A stretch of DNA of 64,000 bases, from NCBI RefSeq assembly GCF_900094795.1, contig NZ_FMBC01000012.1, forward strand, positions 35,931-99,930, written 5' to 3'. Numbering within the stretch: the stretch's first letter is position 1; the number at the start of each line of letters is the position of its first letter. The translations under genes were made by a program, and so were the position numbers. The DNA comes from Kosakonia oryziphila (GTDB lineage Bacteria; Pseudomonadota; Gammaproteobacteria; Enterobacterales; Enterobacteriaceae). The notes beneath the pieces are model-generated. The model saw only the letters and a program-made list of their open reading frames with translations, did not search any database and had not been told where the DNA came from. Shown one piece after another: positions 47,834 to 57,252 of this stretch.

Positions 47834-48829
47834 ATGCAATTAACTCAACATCAGGCTGAAGCCTTTGCCCGTATGCCGTTAACTTATTTACGTCAGGAAT
47901 ACCCGAATCACATTATGCATTTGCTTAATGATGATGGGGATGTCTTACCGCCGCGGGAACTGCATCCCATCTTTTACGGCTGCTTTGACTGGCATTCAGC
48001 AGTACATGGTTACTGGCTGTTGCTGCGCTGCGTGCGCCTCTACCCGGACTTGACATGCAGAGAGGAGATCACTGCGCTTTTTGATGAGCACCTGACGCAA
48101 GAGAAGGTGGCGCAGGAACTGGCCTATTTTAACGCGCCGTTTCGGGCCTCGTTTGAGCGCCCATATGGCTACGGCTGGCTACTGGCACTGGCTCAGGAGC
48201 TAAAGCACTCTTCGCTGCCGCAGGCGCAAGGCTGGCATCAGATGCTGGAACCTTTAACCCTGGATATTCGCGACCGGCTGGTGGATTATCTTAGCAAGTT
48301 GACGTATCCCATTCGTGTCGGTACGCATTACAACACGGCGTTTGCGCTGGCACTGGCGCTGGATTATGCCCGCGCGCTTGCGGATCGGCCATTGGAACAG
48401 GCTATTCTGGCGGCCGCAAACCGCTATTACCTGGCTGACACCCGGTATCCTGCGCACTATGAGCCAGGCGGCGATGAGTATATTTCAGGCGCGCTGACTG
48501 AAGCACTGTTAATGAGTAAAGTTGTCACAAACTTTCCGGCCTGGTTCGATGGATTCTTACCGGATGTGGCGTCGATTGCGGCGCTAATGGACCCGGCGGA
48601 AGTCAGTGACCGTACCGATCCCAAAATTGCCCATCTTGACGGGCTAAACCTCAGTCGCGCCTGGTGTATGAAACATATCACGAAGGCGTTACCGGAAAAT
48701 CATCCCGGACAGAAAGCATTAACCGATGCCGTGAAGCGCCATCTTGCGGCCAGCGTGGAACATGTGGTGGGGAGCCATTATAGCGGCGGCCACTGGCTGG
48801 CCAGTTTTGCACTGCTGGCGCTGGAGTAA
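47834..48829 (+). CDS. DUF2891 soluble protein
   Basis: The 331-residue cytoplasmic protein of DUF2891 has Trp/His-rich motifs such as YGCFDWHSAVHGYWLLLR near 45-62, NTAFALALALDYARA near 170 and a C-terminal GSHYSGGHWLASFALLALE. The conserved His and Asp residues suggest an enzyme with an alpha/alpha-barrel-like fold, but no reaction is known to me. It follows DUF979 by 26 bases with an AAGGAG site, so it is the third gene of the operon. Confidence 0.82.
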   Translation: MQLTQHQAEAFARMPLTYLRQEYPNHIMHLLNDDGDVLPPRELHPIFYGCFDWHSAVHGYWLLLRCVRLYPDLTCREEITALFDEHLTQEKVAQELAYFNAPFRASFERPYGYGWLLALAQELKHSSLPQAQGWHQMLEPLTLDIRDRLVDYLSKLTYPIRVGTHYNTAFALALALDYARALADRPLEQAILAAANRYYLADTRYPAHYEPGGDEYISGALTEALLMSKVVTNFPAWFDGFLPDVASIAALMDPAEVSDRTDPKIAHLDGLNLSRAWCMKHITKALPENHPGQKALTDAVKRHLAASVEHVVGSHYSGGHWLASFALLALE

Positions 48830-48845
48830 AGGGAAGGGGGAAGGT

Positions 48846-48871
48846 GGGTGCAGTGCGATTATACTGCACCC
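48846..48871. terminator. bidirectional hairpin between convergent genes
   Basis: GGGTGCAGT/ACTGCACCC, a perfect 9-bp stem with an 8-base loop, lies between the DUF2891 gene and the leftward response-regulator gene. It is followed by AAATT on the plus strand. Confidence 0.6.
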
Positions 48872-48887
48872 AAATTACACAGCCTGT

Positions 48888-49538
48888 TCAGACAAAAATA
48901 TTATTTTCCACACAATAACGAATTAATTCCTGGTTGTTATCAACATTTAGTTTTCTCATCGCCGCATTTTTTTGGATGCTAACTGTCTTGGCGCTGCGAT
49001 TCAATTTTTCAGCGATTTGAGATATTGATTCACCGGCAACAAAATGACGTAACACTTCATATTCTCTGGGCGACAGGTTATTAATGCGATCACGCAAAGT
49101 TGTCTCATGCTCGTCAACACCCATATTGGTTTTAAACGATGGAGGATAATATCTTGTGTTTGCACGTACTGCCATAAGTGCTGATAAAACCTCACTAAGA
49201 TTATCTTGTTTAAAGATGACTCCCGTCACACCTGCATCGTAGAGTGCAGACACTATCATCTGATTTGAAATCATAGTCAGGACGAGAATTTTCACATCCG
49301 GGAATGTACGTAAAAGATACGCAATAAGCTTCATGCCATCAGTATATACATCATCCTTTGGCATGCTGTAATCTGTGATAATAACGTCTGGTTTTTGCTT
49401 GCGAACATTATTGATTAGTTCGGATGATGTTGAAAAGGTAGCATCGACCTGTACACCAGGCACCTGATCAAGATAATCTTTCATGCCTGCCAGGACAACC
49501 TGATGGTCGTCCAACAGAACAACATGTAATGCTTTCAT
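48888..49538 (-). CDS. NarL/RcsB-type response regulator
   Basis: The 216-residue regulator has a receiver domain (1-125; acidic pair Asp10/Asp11, phospho-acceptor Asp56 in IITDYSMP, Lys110) and a LuxR-type HTH (about 153-212; LSPREYEVLRHFVAGESISQIAEKLNRSAKTVS). It resembles RcsB in both halves. The ATG follows GAGGAA; a longer frame into the kinase gene was rejected. It is last in a four-gene leftward operon with two hybrid kinases and an EAL protein, facing a fimbrial operon that it probably controls (the RocA role). Confidence 0.9.
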   Translation of the reverse strand: MKALHVVLLDDHQVVLAGMKDYLDQVPGVQVDATFSTSSELINNVRKQKPDVIITDYSMPKDDVYTDGMKLIAYLLRTFPDVKILVLTMISNQMIVSALYDAGVTGVIFKQDNLSEVLSALMAVRANTRYYPPSFKTNMGVDEHETTLRDRINNLSPREYEVLRHFVAGESISQIAEKLNRSAKTVSIQKNAAMRKLNVDNNQELIRYCVENNIFV

Positions 49539-49548
49539 TTTTTCCTCG

Positions 49549-52500
49549 TTAAATTGATTCTGCTTCAATACGACAAAGCAGATTATTAATTTCATTTGCT
49601 ACCGCAATAACCCAGGCCAAACAGGTTTCATCCAGGCCTGATGATTTTATTTGTAACTCCAGTAGCTCAATTCTCGATGACATTTCCCGTTGTTTTGCCA
49701 ATGTCAGAGCTCCACGCATTCTGTGTAGTATCATTAAAATATCTTCGCAATTGTTTTGCGCTATACTGGATTCTAATATTTTCCAATCTTCCCACATGCT
49801 TTGCAAAAATAACCGCCGATGTTTCGTAAGAATATTAGGTTCTTGTGGTTCAACTGCGGGAACGTCGCTTTGAGAGGCATCTTGTTCGTATGAAGAATAC
49901 TGACACAACAGTGAAACTAGTTCACGTAACTCAATAGGTTTTACTAACCAACCGTTCATCCCGGATTCAACACATCTCTGCTCCTCGTCTCGCATGGCAT
50001 TAGCGGTAACACCTATAATTGGCTGGCTCGCGCCTTCCGATCTGAGTTTTCGGGCCAATTCATAACCGTTCATATAAGGCATGTTTACATCGGTAAGCAC
50101 CATGTCATATGGAGTTATATCCCAGAGAGCTAATGCTTCTTCGCCATCCTCTGCCAGAGTGACTTCACATCCAAGCTGTTCCAGTTGTTCCTTCAACGTA
50201 ATTCGGTTAAGCGGGTGATCTTCCGCAACTAATACGCGCAGATGAAAACGGTGTATATCCGCTTTTGGAGGATGAATCGCAGCTTTATCATGTATCAAAT
50301 GGTCAATACCAAATCCTATGCTACTGATACTATATGCATCAATTTCTGACGTTCCAGTCTCACCGGATAAGAAAAGAGCCAGATATCGCCCATTCCAGTC
50401 GACGGTTTCATTATGCGGTCTATGTAGTATATCCAGCATGATTGACGATTCATCAGATATTTTTGGTATAGTGTCAACCGCAGTGGTATTTGCTCCCCAA
50501 CTATTTAACCAGCCGCAGATATTTGCGGTTAATTCAGGATGGGGAGTCCGTACCCAGATCTTTGCGTGATTAAGTTCAGGTTCAACGGGTTCCTCATCCG
50601 TTACAGTGACGAGGTTTAATTCAAAGAAAAACTTACTACCCAGCATGGATTCACTTTTGAGCTGAATTTTGGTGTTCATCAACTCTGCCAGGCGTGCACA
50701 GATTGAAAGCCCCAGGCCTGCGCCGCCCAGAATATGGTGTTCCGTGCTGGCAAGATAGAATGGCGTAAAGAGTTTTTCCTGCCTTTCCTTACTGATGCCC
50801 ACGCCACTGTCACATACTTCAAGTGACAAGTGCGCTTCAGATGAAGAGTTATTTAACAAATTCAAGCGCACGATAACAAAACCAGTTTCGGTAAACTTAA
50901 TAGCATTACTGATAAGGTTACTAAGAATTTGACGTAGCCTTGTCGGGTCGCCAATAACTTTGTGCGGAATATCGGTAGCAATAACTGAAAAAAGCAGCAA
51001 TCCTTTACGGTATGCCATACCTGCATAAGCACCGGTACAGCTCTGAATCAACTCTCGAGGGTTGAACGTTGTTTGCTCCAATTGGAGTTGTCCTGCTTCT
51101 ATCTTACTAATGTCCAGAATATCACTAATAATCTGTAATAGTATCTGGGAAGCATCTTCAATACGATCAACATACTGACGTTGTCGGTGGGTCAGTTGAG
51201 TCAGGGAAAGTAGTTCCAGAGTCCCGAGAGCACCATATAGTGGAGTGCGAATTTCATGACTCATTGTGGCCAAAAATGTAGATTTTGCTTCATTAGCCTC
51301 TTCTGCCGCTTTTCTGGCTTTGAGAAGGTTACGCTCAATTTGCGCATGGGAACTCACATCCGCAAATATACAAAGAATGACGTCCTGTTGCATATAGCGT
51401 GTCGGCGCATACGCAACATAAAGTGTTCTTTCCGGTGATATATCAAGCCGATCGATGGTTCCATCTTTAACAGTGTGCTTAATCTGTTTAAGAAGGGCGG
51501 TCATCGCTTTGGTTTTTGGTAGCGGTTCACCAGCCGTGGCCCCCATTAATTCCAGGGCAAGAGGATTTGCAAATACCACGTGACCATTATCACGGGCTAT
51601 AATGCATAGAGCCATGGGCGCGGTTTGAATTAAGGTTCTGTTGAATGCTTCGCTTTCAAGTATATCTCGTTGTGCTTGCTGAGCTGGTTTTATCACTCGG
51701 CTATTATACCAGCGCATATATAATGTGCTACCAAGTATGCTAATTATTATTATCAGCAATGTGCCAAGCGGCAACCAAAGATTATTCCTGAAAAAGCTGG
51801 AATAACTCAACAGATAGACACCTGTCCAGTTATCAGTTTTATCTGTAACTTTTAATACCAATCCATTAAGAGTGTAATTTAGCCCCGGATTTAGTAGCTT
51901 CGGTGGTTCATTTTCACCTATCAACAGCCCATGTTCACGATGGGATACCCATGCTTTTCCCTTGTATTGAAGCCAGAATACATGTTTAGGCGCAGGGTTA
52001 AATTTTCGTTCCAGTACACCCGTCTGCGAACGATTCAATAGCGTTGCTGCATAGAGACAGGAGGGCTTGAGCGATGTGCCCTTCCATACAGTCGGGGGAA
52101 AACCAGCGGGAATAAGGCCGATAACCTGATCAGGTAAAGACGGTGTTCTAAACCAAATAATTTTATCTGCTCTTCCATTATTCTGGCAGTTTTCTGGGTT
52201 AATACTTTGCAATTTTTGACGCACTGCATTGGTAATGGAGAGATATAATTTAATGCTGATCGATTCAGAATCTTCATTTGTATTTACAGCGGGAACTCCA
52301 AGGCTAAAACTGTCGTTTTCATTAACAAAGAAAACGGTGGCCGCAGGAAAATAGGAGGTAGCCCAGAAAGATGAATAGAATGCCGAAAGGTAGCCACCTA
52401 GTGAAAAAATTTTGCTGGATAACCTGGCACAGTCAACCTCACCCTGGCAAGCCAGGGTAAAGGGCAGGTCAACCTCTGTTTCTCGTCCTTCATACAAATG

Positions 52501-52797
52501 AAATTTACTGTCAACGGGCAAAGAAACTTCATGAAAACTTGTAACCCGCAGTAAAGGAATTATAGCAAGTCGACCATTTTGCTTTTGCAACTGGTGTAAA
52601 AAAAGTTCTTGCTCATTGAGATAACCAATTAATGTCGAAAAATCGAGTGTGAAACGTCGCTGCTCCTGCTCAATGACACGCTTGGCACCCAGGTACATAC
52701 CGACCGCAAGCAGTATTGCTATTGGTAATAAAATGAAGAACAACAAGTGTTGCCTGCGTGTACTGTGAGTAATTCTACTGAAAGGCGTCCCTTGCAT
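49549..52797 (-). CDS. unorthodox hybrid sensor histidine kinase with Hpt
   Basis: The 1082-residue kinase has TM1 (about 18-38), a periplasmic sensor region (about 40-330), TM2 (about 338-358), a PAS-like domain (about 375-490), HisKA with phospho-acceptor His514 (TMSHEIRTP), HATPase_c (about 620-735), a linker domain, a receiver with Asp903 (LTDVNMPYMNG) and a C-terminal Hpt domain with His1025 (LHRMRGAL). It can run a full His-Asp-His-Asp relay to the response regulator encoded 10 bases downstream. The periplasmic part does not look like the Venus-flytrap domains of BvgS. Base composition is AT-rich. Confidence 0.92.
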   Translation of the reverse strand: MQGTPFSRITHSTRRQHLLFFILLPIAILLAVGMYLGAKRVIEQEQRRFTLDFSTLIGYLNEQELFLHQLQKQNGRLAIIPLLRVTSFHEVSLPVDSKFHLYEGRETEVDLPFTLACQGEVDCARLSSKIFSLGGYLSAFYSSFWATSYFPAATVFFVNENDSFSLGVPAVNTNEDSESISIKLYLSITNAVRQKLQSINPENCQNNGRADKIIWFRTPSLPDQVIGLIPAGFPPTVWKGTSLKPSCLYAATLLNRSQTGVLERKFNPAPKHVFWLQYKGKAWVSHREHGLLIGENEPPKLLNPGLNYTLNGLVLKVTDKTDNWTGVYLLSYSSFFRNNLWLPLGTLLIIIISILGSTLYMRWYNSRVIKPAQQAQRDILESEAFNRTLIQTAPMALCIIARDNGHVVFANPLALELMGATAGEPLPKTKAMTALLKQIKHTVKDGTIDRLDISPERTLYVAYAPTRYMQQDVILCIFADVSSHAQIERNLLKARKAAEEANEAKSTFLATMSHEIRTPLYGALGTLELLSLTQLTHRQRQYVDRIEDASQILLQIISDILDISKIEAGQLQLEQTTFNPRELIQSCTGAYAGMAYRKGLLLFSVIATDIPHKVIGDPTRLRQILSNLISNAIKFTETGFVIVRLNLLNNSSSEAHLSLEVCDSGVGISKERQEKLFTPFYLASTEHHILGGAGLGLSICARLAELMNTKIQLKSESMLGSKFFFELNLVTVTDEEPVEPELNHAKIWVRTPHPELTANICGWLNSWGANTTAVDTIPKISDESSIMLDILHRPHNETVDWNGRYLALFLSGETGTSEIDAYSISSIGFGIDHLIHDKAAIHPPKADIHRFHLRVLVAEDHPLNRITLKEQLEQLGCEVTLAEDGEEALALWDITPYDMVLTDVNMPYMNGYELARKLRSEGASQPIIGVTANAMRDEEQRCVESGMNGWLVKPIELRELVSLLCQYSSYEQDASQSDVPAVEPQEPNILTKHRRLFLQSMWEDWKILESSIAQNNCEDILMILHRMRGALTLAKQREMSSRIELLELQIKSSGLDETCLAWVIAVANEINNLLCRIEAESI

Positions 52798-52808
52798 AGT
52801 GATGCCAC

Positions 52809-54035
52809 CTAAAAAGTGGAGGAAGAATGAAAATACATTTCACTGGTCTTTGAGGACAACAACTCCCCAAAATCTTCTGCACTGACTGCAGAAGAGATCA
52901 AGAACCCTTGTGCACAATCACACCCAATACACCGCATAAACTGCAAGTCACGCATGGTTTCAACACCTTCAACGGTAACGGTTAAACCTAGTTGTTTACC
53001 TAGTTGTACTGAGGCAATCAGCGCGGTCTCTCGAACGTCATCACCAGCAAAACCATTTATAAACGCCTTATCAATCTTCACTTCAGTGAATGGGGAAGAG
53101 ATAAGGTTATACATTGAGTTATAGCCGCGACCGAAGTCATCCTGAGCCAACCCGAACCCTTTTAATCGTAAGTTGCTGATTCCCATATAATAATTTAAAG
53201 GCTGAGAAATTGCCTCATCTTCCAGCAGCTCAAAACATATATTCGCTGGATCGACTTCACGTGCAATGACTTGCTGAAATAATTCTTCAGGAAGTTGATC
53301 ATCATCAAATAGAGGCACTGGAAGATTGACGGATACCGGCACACAGTATCCATTGTGTTGCCAGTACGTATGTGCATCAAGGGCATCATTCAAAATTTTA
53401 AATAACAGCTTTTTTTGGAGCTTATAAAGACGTATTGCATCAAGAAACGAACCCGCCAGCATAAAGCCATACTCCGAATGCTCCCAACGAGCCAAAGCTT
53501 CTGCACCAATAATTTTTCCACTATTTAACTCTATTTTGGGTTGGAACCACGCCTTTATGCTCCCTTCTTTTAAGCTATTTTCAACCATATTTTGATCAAA
53601 TACATGATAGGGATTCTCATATATATGCCTCCTGGGAGGAATGCCCACTTTTCTTGAACAGATTTGCAGCGTCAGGCGCTTAAGTGCTTCATCGTCATAA
53701 GGTTTCTTGAGAGTTCCAATAACAGCAAGGCCATGCTCTTTGGCAACCAGACTAATACTATTCATTAGACCTCGTGAATGTGTGCTGGTCAGGACAAGCA
53801 TGGTATTCATCTGTCGTTTAGTGATTTCCCTGATAAACTGCAATCCATCCATATATGGCATGCTTATATCAATGATCGCCAAATGAAAATGATTATTTTC
53901 TAGTAAGTTTATTGTTCCAGTAGCACTACTGGCAATACGGATATCAAAGAGGCCAGTCGCATGCAGCATTGTATATAATTTCATTATATCTTGCGAATGT
54001 TCATCCATTATCAACACTTTGAAGTTTGATTGCAT
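52809..54035 (-). CDS. REC-EAL response regulator, c-di-GMP phosphodiesterase
   Basis: The 408-residue protein has a receiver domain (1-125; Asp56 in AIIDISMPYMDG, Lys110) and an EAL domain (about 150-392). All catalytic residues expected of an active enzyme are present: Glu179 of EAL, Asn237, Glu269, Asp299-Asp300 (QDDFGRG), Lys320, Glu356 (VEGVET) and Gln376. It should hydrolyse c-di-GMP under phosphorylation control, like RocR of Pseudomonas. AGGAG lies 8 bases before the ATG; an upstream in-frame extension was rejected. It sits between the two kinase genes, with 4- and 11-base gaps. Confidence 0.92.
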   Translation of the reverse strand: MQSNFKVLIMDEHSQDIMKLYTMLHATGLFDIRIASSATGTINLLENNHFHLAIIDISMPYMDGLQFIREITKRQMNTMLVLTSTHSRGLMNSISLVAKEHGLAVIGTLKKPYDDEALKRLTLQICSRKVGIPPRRHIYENPYHVFDQNMVENSLKEGSIKAWFQPKIELNSGKIIGAEALARWEHSEYGFMLAGSFLDAIRLYKLQKKLLFKILNDALDAHTYWQHNGYCVPVSVNLPVPLFDDDQLPEELFQQVIAREVDPANICFELLEDEAISQPLNYYMGISNLRLKGFGLAQDDFGRGYNSMYNLISSPFTEVKIDKAFINGFAGDDVRETALIASVQLGKQLGLTVTVEGVETMRDLQFMRCIGCDCAQGFLISSAVSAEDFGELLSSKTSEMYFHSSSTF

Positions 54036-54039
54036 AAAA

Positions 54040-56853
54040 TTAACTCCTGCTTTTATTAATATTATGTAATAAAGTACGTAACTGTGATAACGAAAGAGGT
54101 TTACGCAAAAGGTAGTCCATTTCCACGGCTTTTTCCCTTTCTTTTTGCTCTTGGTCAGTATTACCAGACAGACCAATTATCTGCCCTTTGTATCCTTTAT
54201 TACGCAACTTGTACGCGACCGTATACCCGTCCAGAAAAGGCATCTGCAAATCAGTTATCACAGCGTCAAATCTCAAGGTGTCAACTACATTAATTGCTTC
54301 TATTCCATTTTTGGCAAGCACAACAATATTCCCAAGTAACTCCAGTTGGTCACGTAAAATGATGCGACTGATAGGACTATCATCAACAACCAGCACTCTT
54401 AAGCGAAAGTTATCTGACATTAGTGAAGGTGCAATCTCTGACACCTGCTCATAATTTTGCTGTATGGATTGCACTAATCTCCCAATGCCAATTACGCTGT
54501 AAGCACCGGTGATTAAGTTATTATTTTCAAGTTTTTTTTCATAAATGAGCGTTGGAGGCAATGCAATTATTCGCCTGCAATTCAAATCTAATGTTTGTGT
54601 CGATGGTGGCCAGGTTTGGATCAATAGCCCTACCGGAACGTCACGGTTTGTGGCGCTGCAGTAGGGTATAGCCTTGGCTCCCCACCGACGTAACCACTTA
54701 CAGAGGTTATAAACGATTTCTCGTACCGCGCCATCAACATATACTGGCACAGGCAACAGGCCAGGCCATGAGGGTAGGTTGTCATCATAAGCAAAAGGTA
54801 ATTCAACCTCAAATGCAAAGCGGGTACCCAGACCTGGTTCGCTGATGGCCCATAACTTACCTCCCATGAGTTGCGCAAGACGAGAGCATATTGATAATCC
54901 AAGACCTGAACCAGATACCGGATCAGTGAATTTATTTCCTGACCGAAAATAGGGATCAAATAATTTTGGTAAATGATCTGAGGCAATTCCAATACCAGTA
55001 TCAATAACATTAAAAACGAGACGAACCTTTTTTTCAAAAGATTGAACAACATTTACTCGTAGTATGATATGTCCTGAAAGTGTAAATTTAACTGCATTAT
55101 TAACAAGGTTATCCAATATTTGACGTACCCGTGTGACATCCCCCGACACATAATGAGGAACTTTGGTATCTGAGATAGTATAAATTTTCAGACCTTTATT
55201 CTCTGCCTTCGCGGCATAAGTCTCTATTACTAACTCTGCAAGCTCCATAGGCGAAAAAGGCTTTTTTTCAAGCGTAAGCCGACCAGCCTCAATAGTGGAT
55301 AGATCAAGACTGTCATTAACTATTCGAAGTAAACTTGAGGACGACAACAAAAGTGTTTTCATATATTCACTCTGTTGCCCATTTAAGCCGCTAAGTGAAA
55401 ATAATTCCAACGTTCCCATTATACCATAAAGAGGTGTGCGTATTTCATGACTCATTGTTGTAAGAAATAATGTTTTCGCCTTATTAGCCGACTCCGCTGC
55501 TTTTTTTGCCTCAACCAAAGATCTTTCGACATCTTTCAATCGGGAAATATCATTTAGTACACAGAGAAACGCAACCTCTCCGCCCCAGAAGGTCTGCGCG
55601 TAACTAAGTTGAATTGCTCGCCCGTCTTGCAAAACAAACTCAACCATTATTGATGGTTTTTTATTTTCAGCAATGCGCGTAAACCATGATTCGTCGCTTT
55701 TAATCCAGGCTTGTGCTAGCTCATTAAAAAATATGAGTTCTCCATCTCTTTTGCGTACCATCGCTAAACCTACCGGTGCTGTTTCAACCAGCTTTCTGTT
55801 CAGCGCTTCGCTATCTACTAATGCTGAGAACTGACTTAAGGCCGGTTGTAAAACTTTTCGCGATAAATAACAAAAACTTAAGATAATTAATACAGTTAGT
55901 ATTGTGACAATAATAATTACTGTCTGAAAAACCGGCAGGTTAATTCTTATTAACTCGGAAACGGGTACAAAGTACACCAAATTCCAACCGCCTTGCCCGA
56001 TGTTTCTTTGCAACACTAAATAATCAGGAATTAAACGCCCCCCAGCCACACCGAATGGATCGGCAATAAAATGGCCAAGGTCATTTCTATTCAGTCCAGA
56101 TATATTTAGCAGTCGTCCTTGCGGATCTATAAAGTCATATTTCCCCCCCTGAAGCGTTGACAGGTCAATGCTGGATTTTAAATCGGAAAAAGTGAGACCC
56201 AACCAACCAGTTTTTTGCGTAGATGCTTCCACTGGAGTAAAAAGGTAAAGTCGTTCCTCTTTATTGCTACTGGAACTAAACCAGACGATTGGCAATTTCC
56301 CATCATGTCCTATTTCCCATTTTTGAGTTGACAAGAACTCTATAATCTCATGCTCTACTTCTACCGGCATTTTCGGTGCGTTATCTTGATGATGAGTTGG
56401 TAATATTGTGATTGTTTTCCCGGTTTCTACAGATGTGTAAATAAGTTGTACATTTTTTAATTCCAGCCTTTTCTGATCCTTGAGAGTGACCATGACACCA
56501 TAGTTATTATTAAGGCTATCACTATTGAGCCGCAGTAATGACAGCTCCGGAGAATTAAAAGATTTTGTCTCATTTTTAGAGTGAAAACTATCCGGCACTA
56601 AAATAGTGGCAGATGCCATTGATTGCAATAAGTATTCGCGTTCATAAAAGAAATGCTGAGCGTTATAAGCAGCACCATTCATCTGACGACGAAAATCTGA
56701 GATGGTATTGTTAAAAGAGTAATAAACATAAATAAATGATGCACCAAAAATACAACAAAATAGTGCAGTTGCAAAAAGACAAAGTAACAGTCTTGAAAGA
56801 CGAGGAGCCTGCAATGAGGAATGTGCTATAGCAATGTTTTTTTCTTTATACAT
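54040..56853 (-). CDS. hybrid sensor histidine kinase without Hpt
   Basis: The 937-residue kinase has TM1 (about 22-46), a periplasmic region (about 47-305), TM2 (about 310-333), a PAS-like domain (about 360-440), HisKA with His469 (TMSHEIRTP), HATPase_c (about 575-690), a degenerate linker and a receiver with Asp868 (ITDLQMPFLDG); it ends there with no Hpt. It is a paralogue of the kinase at 49549. The start is uncertain: the ATG at 56851-56853 (MYKEKN) gives a short cytosolic N-terminus, while a GTG at 56916 adds 21 residues; neither has a good ribosome site. It is the first gene of the leftward operon. Confidence 0.9.
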   Translation of the reverse strand: MYKEKNIAIAHSSLQAPRLSRLLLCLFATALFCCIFGASFIYVYYSFNNTISDFRRQMNGAAYNAQHFFYEREYLLQSMASATILVPDSFHSKNETKSFNSPELSLLRLNSDSLNNNYGVMVTLKDQKRLELKNVQLIYTSVETGKTITILPTHHQDNAPKMPVEVEHEIIEFLSTQKWEIGHDGKLPIVWFSSSSNKEERLYLFTPVEASTQKTGWLGLTFSDLKSSIDLSTLQGGKYDFIDPQGRLLNISGLNRNDLGHFIADPFGVAGGRLIPDYLVLQRNIGQGGWNLVYFVPVSELIRINLPVFQTVIIIVTILTVLIILSFCYLSRKVLQPALSQFSALVDSEALNRKLVETAPVGLAMVRKRDGELIFFNELAQAWIKSDESWFTRIAENKKPSIMVEFVLQDGRAIQLSYAQTFWGGEVAFLCVLNDISRLKDVERSLVEAKKAAESANKAKTLFLTTMSHEIRTPLYGIMGTLELFSLSGLNGQQSEYMKTLLLSSSSLLRIVNDSLDLSTIEAGRLTLEKKPFSPMELAELVIETYAAKAENKGLKIYTISDTKVPHYVSGDVTRVRQILDNLVNNAVKFTLSGHIILRVNVVQSFEKKVRLVFNVIDTGIGIASDHLPKLFDPYFRSGNKFTDPVSGSGLGLSICSRLAQLMGGKLWAISEPGLGTRFAFEVELPFAYDDNLPSWPGLLPVPVYVDGAVREIVYNLCKWLRRWGAKAIPYCSATNRDVPVGLLIQTWPPSTQTLDLNCRRIIALPPTLIYEKKLENNNLITGAYSVIGIGRLVQSIQQNYEQVSEIAPSLMSDNFRLRVLVVDDSPISRIILRDQLELLGNIVVLAKNGIEAINVVDTLRFDAVITDLQMPFLDGYTVAYKLRNKGYKGQIIGLSGNTDQEQKEREKAVEMDYLLRKPLSLSQLRTLLHNINKSRS

Positions 56854-57252
56854 TGGTAAAGGATACAATAAAAATGCATCTGCTGTACATAAGGAAAACC
56901 TTATAATTATAAGCACGGGGTTGCAGGTAATATAGTTTCACTTATGTGCAAGTTTAAGGTTTGACTTATTTACACCAGATTTAACTGAAGGAATAATTGC
57001 GGCCGTAAGTTTATGGTTCTAATGTCGCCACGAATTGCTAATGCCACCACCAGATGTGTAAGTCGCAAACAGAAATGTTAATGAGTTATTGTAATTTGTT
57101 GGCGTTATTTAATTATAAGACGATATTTTTTGATGACATTATTTAGATGTGCTCAAAGGAAACGTCTTAGGGAAATTTTTAACCATAACTGCAAGATACA
57201 GCATCTTTTTTTGATTCAGTAAGAAAAACCTTTATTTATAGGAACAGATTTC
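56854..57252. other. divergent control region, sensor operon/fimbrial operon
   Basis: This 399-base gene-free AT-rich region must drive both operons. It holds a perfect palindrome CTTATAATTATAAG (56900-56913) with TATAAT in both directions, and a second AATTATAAG copy at 57111-57119. These are candidate regulator or promoter sites. No phase-variation inverted repeats were found. Confidence 0.55.

Noticed and set aside
56854..57252. invertible fim-switch-like element
   Set aside because: No pair of inverted repeats flanking a promoter and no recombinase gene were found; only short palindromes are present.
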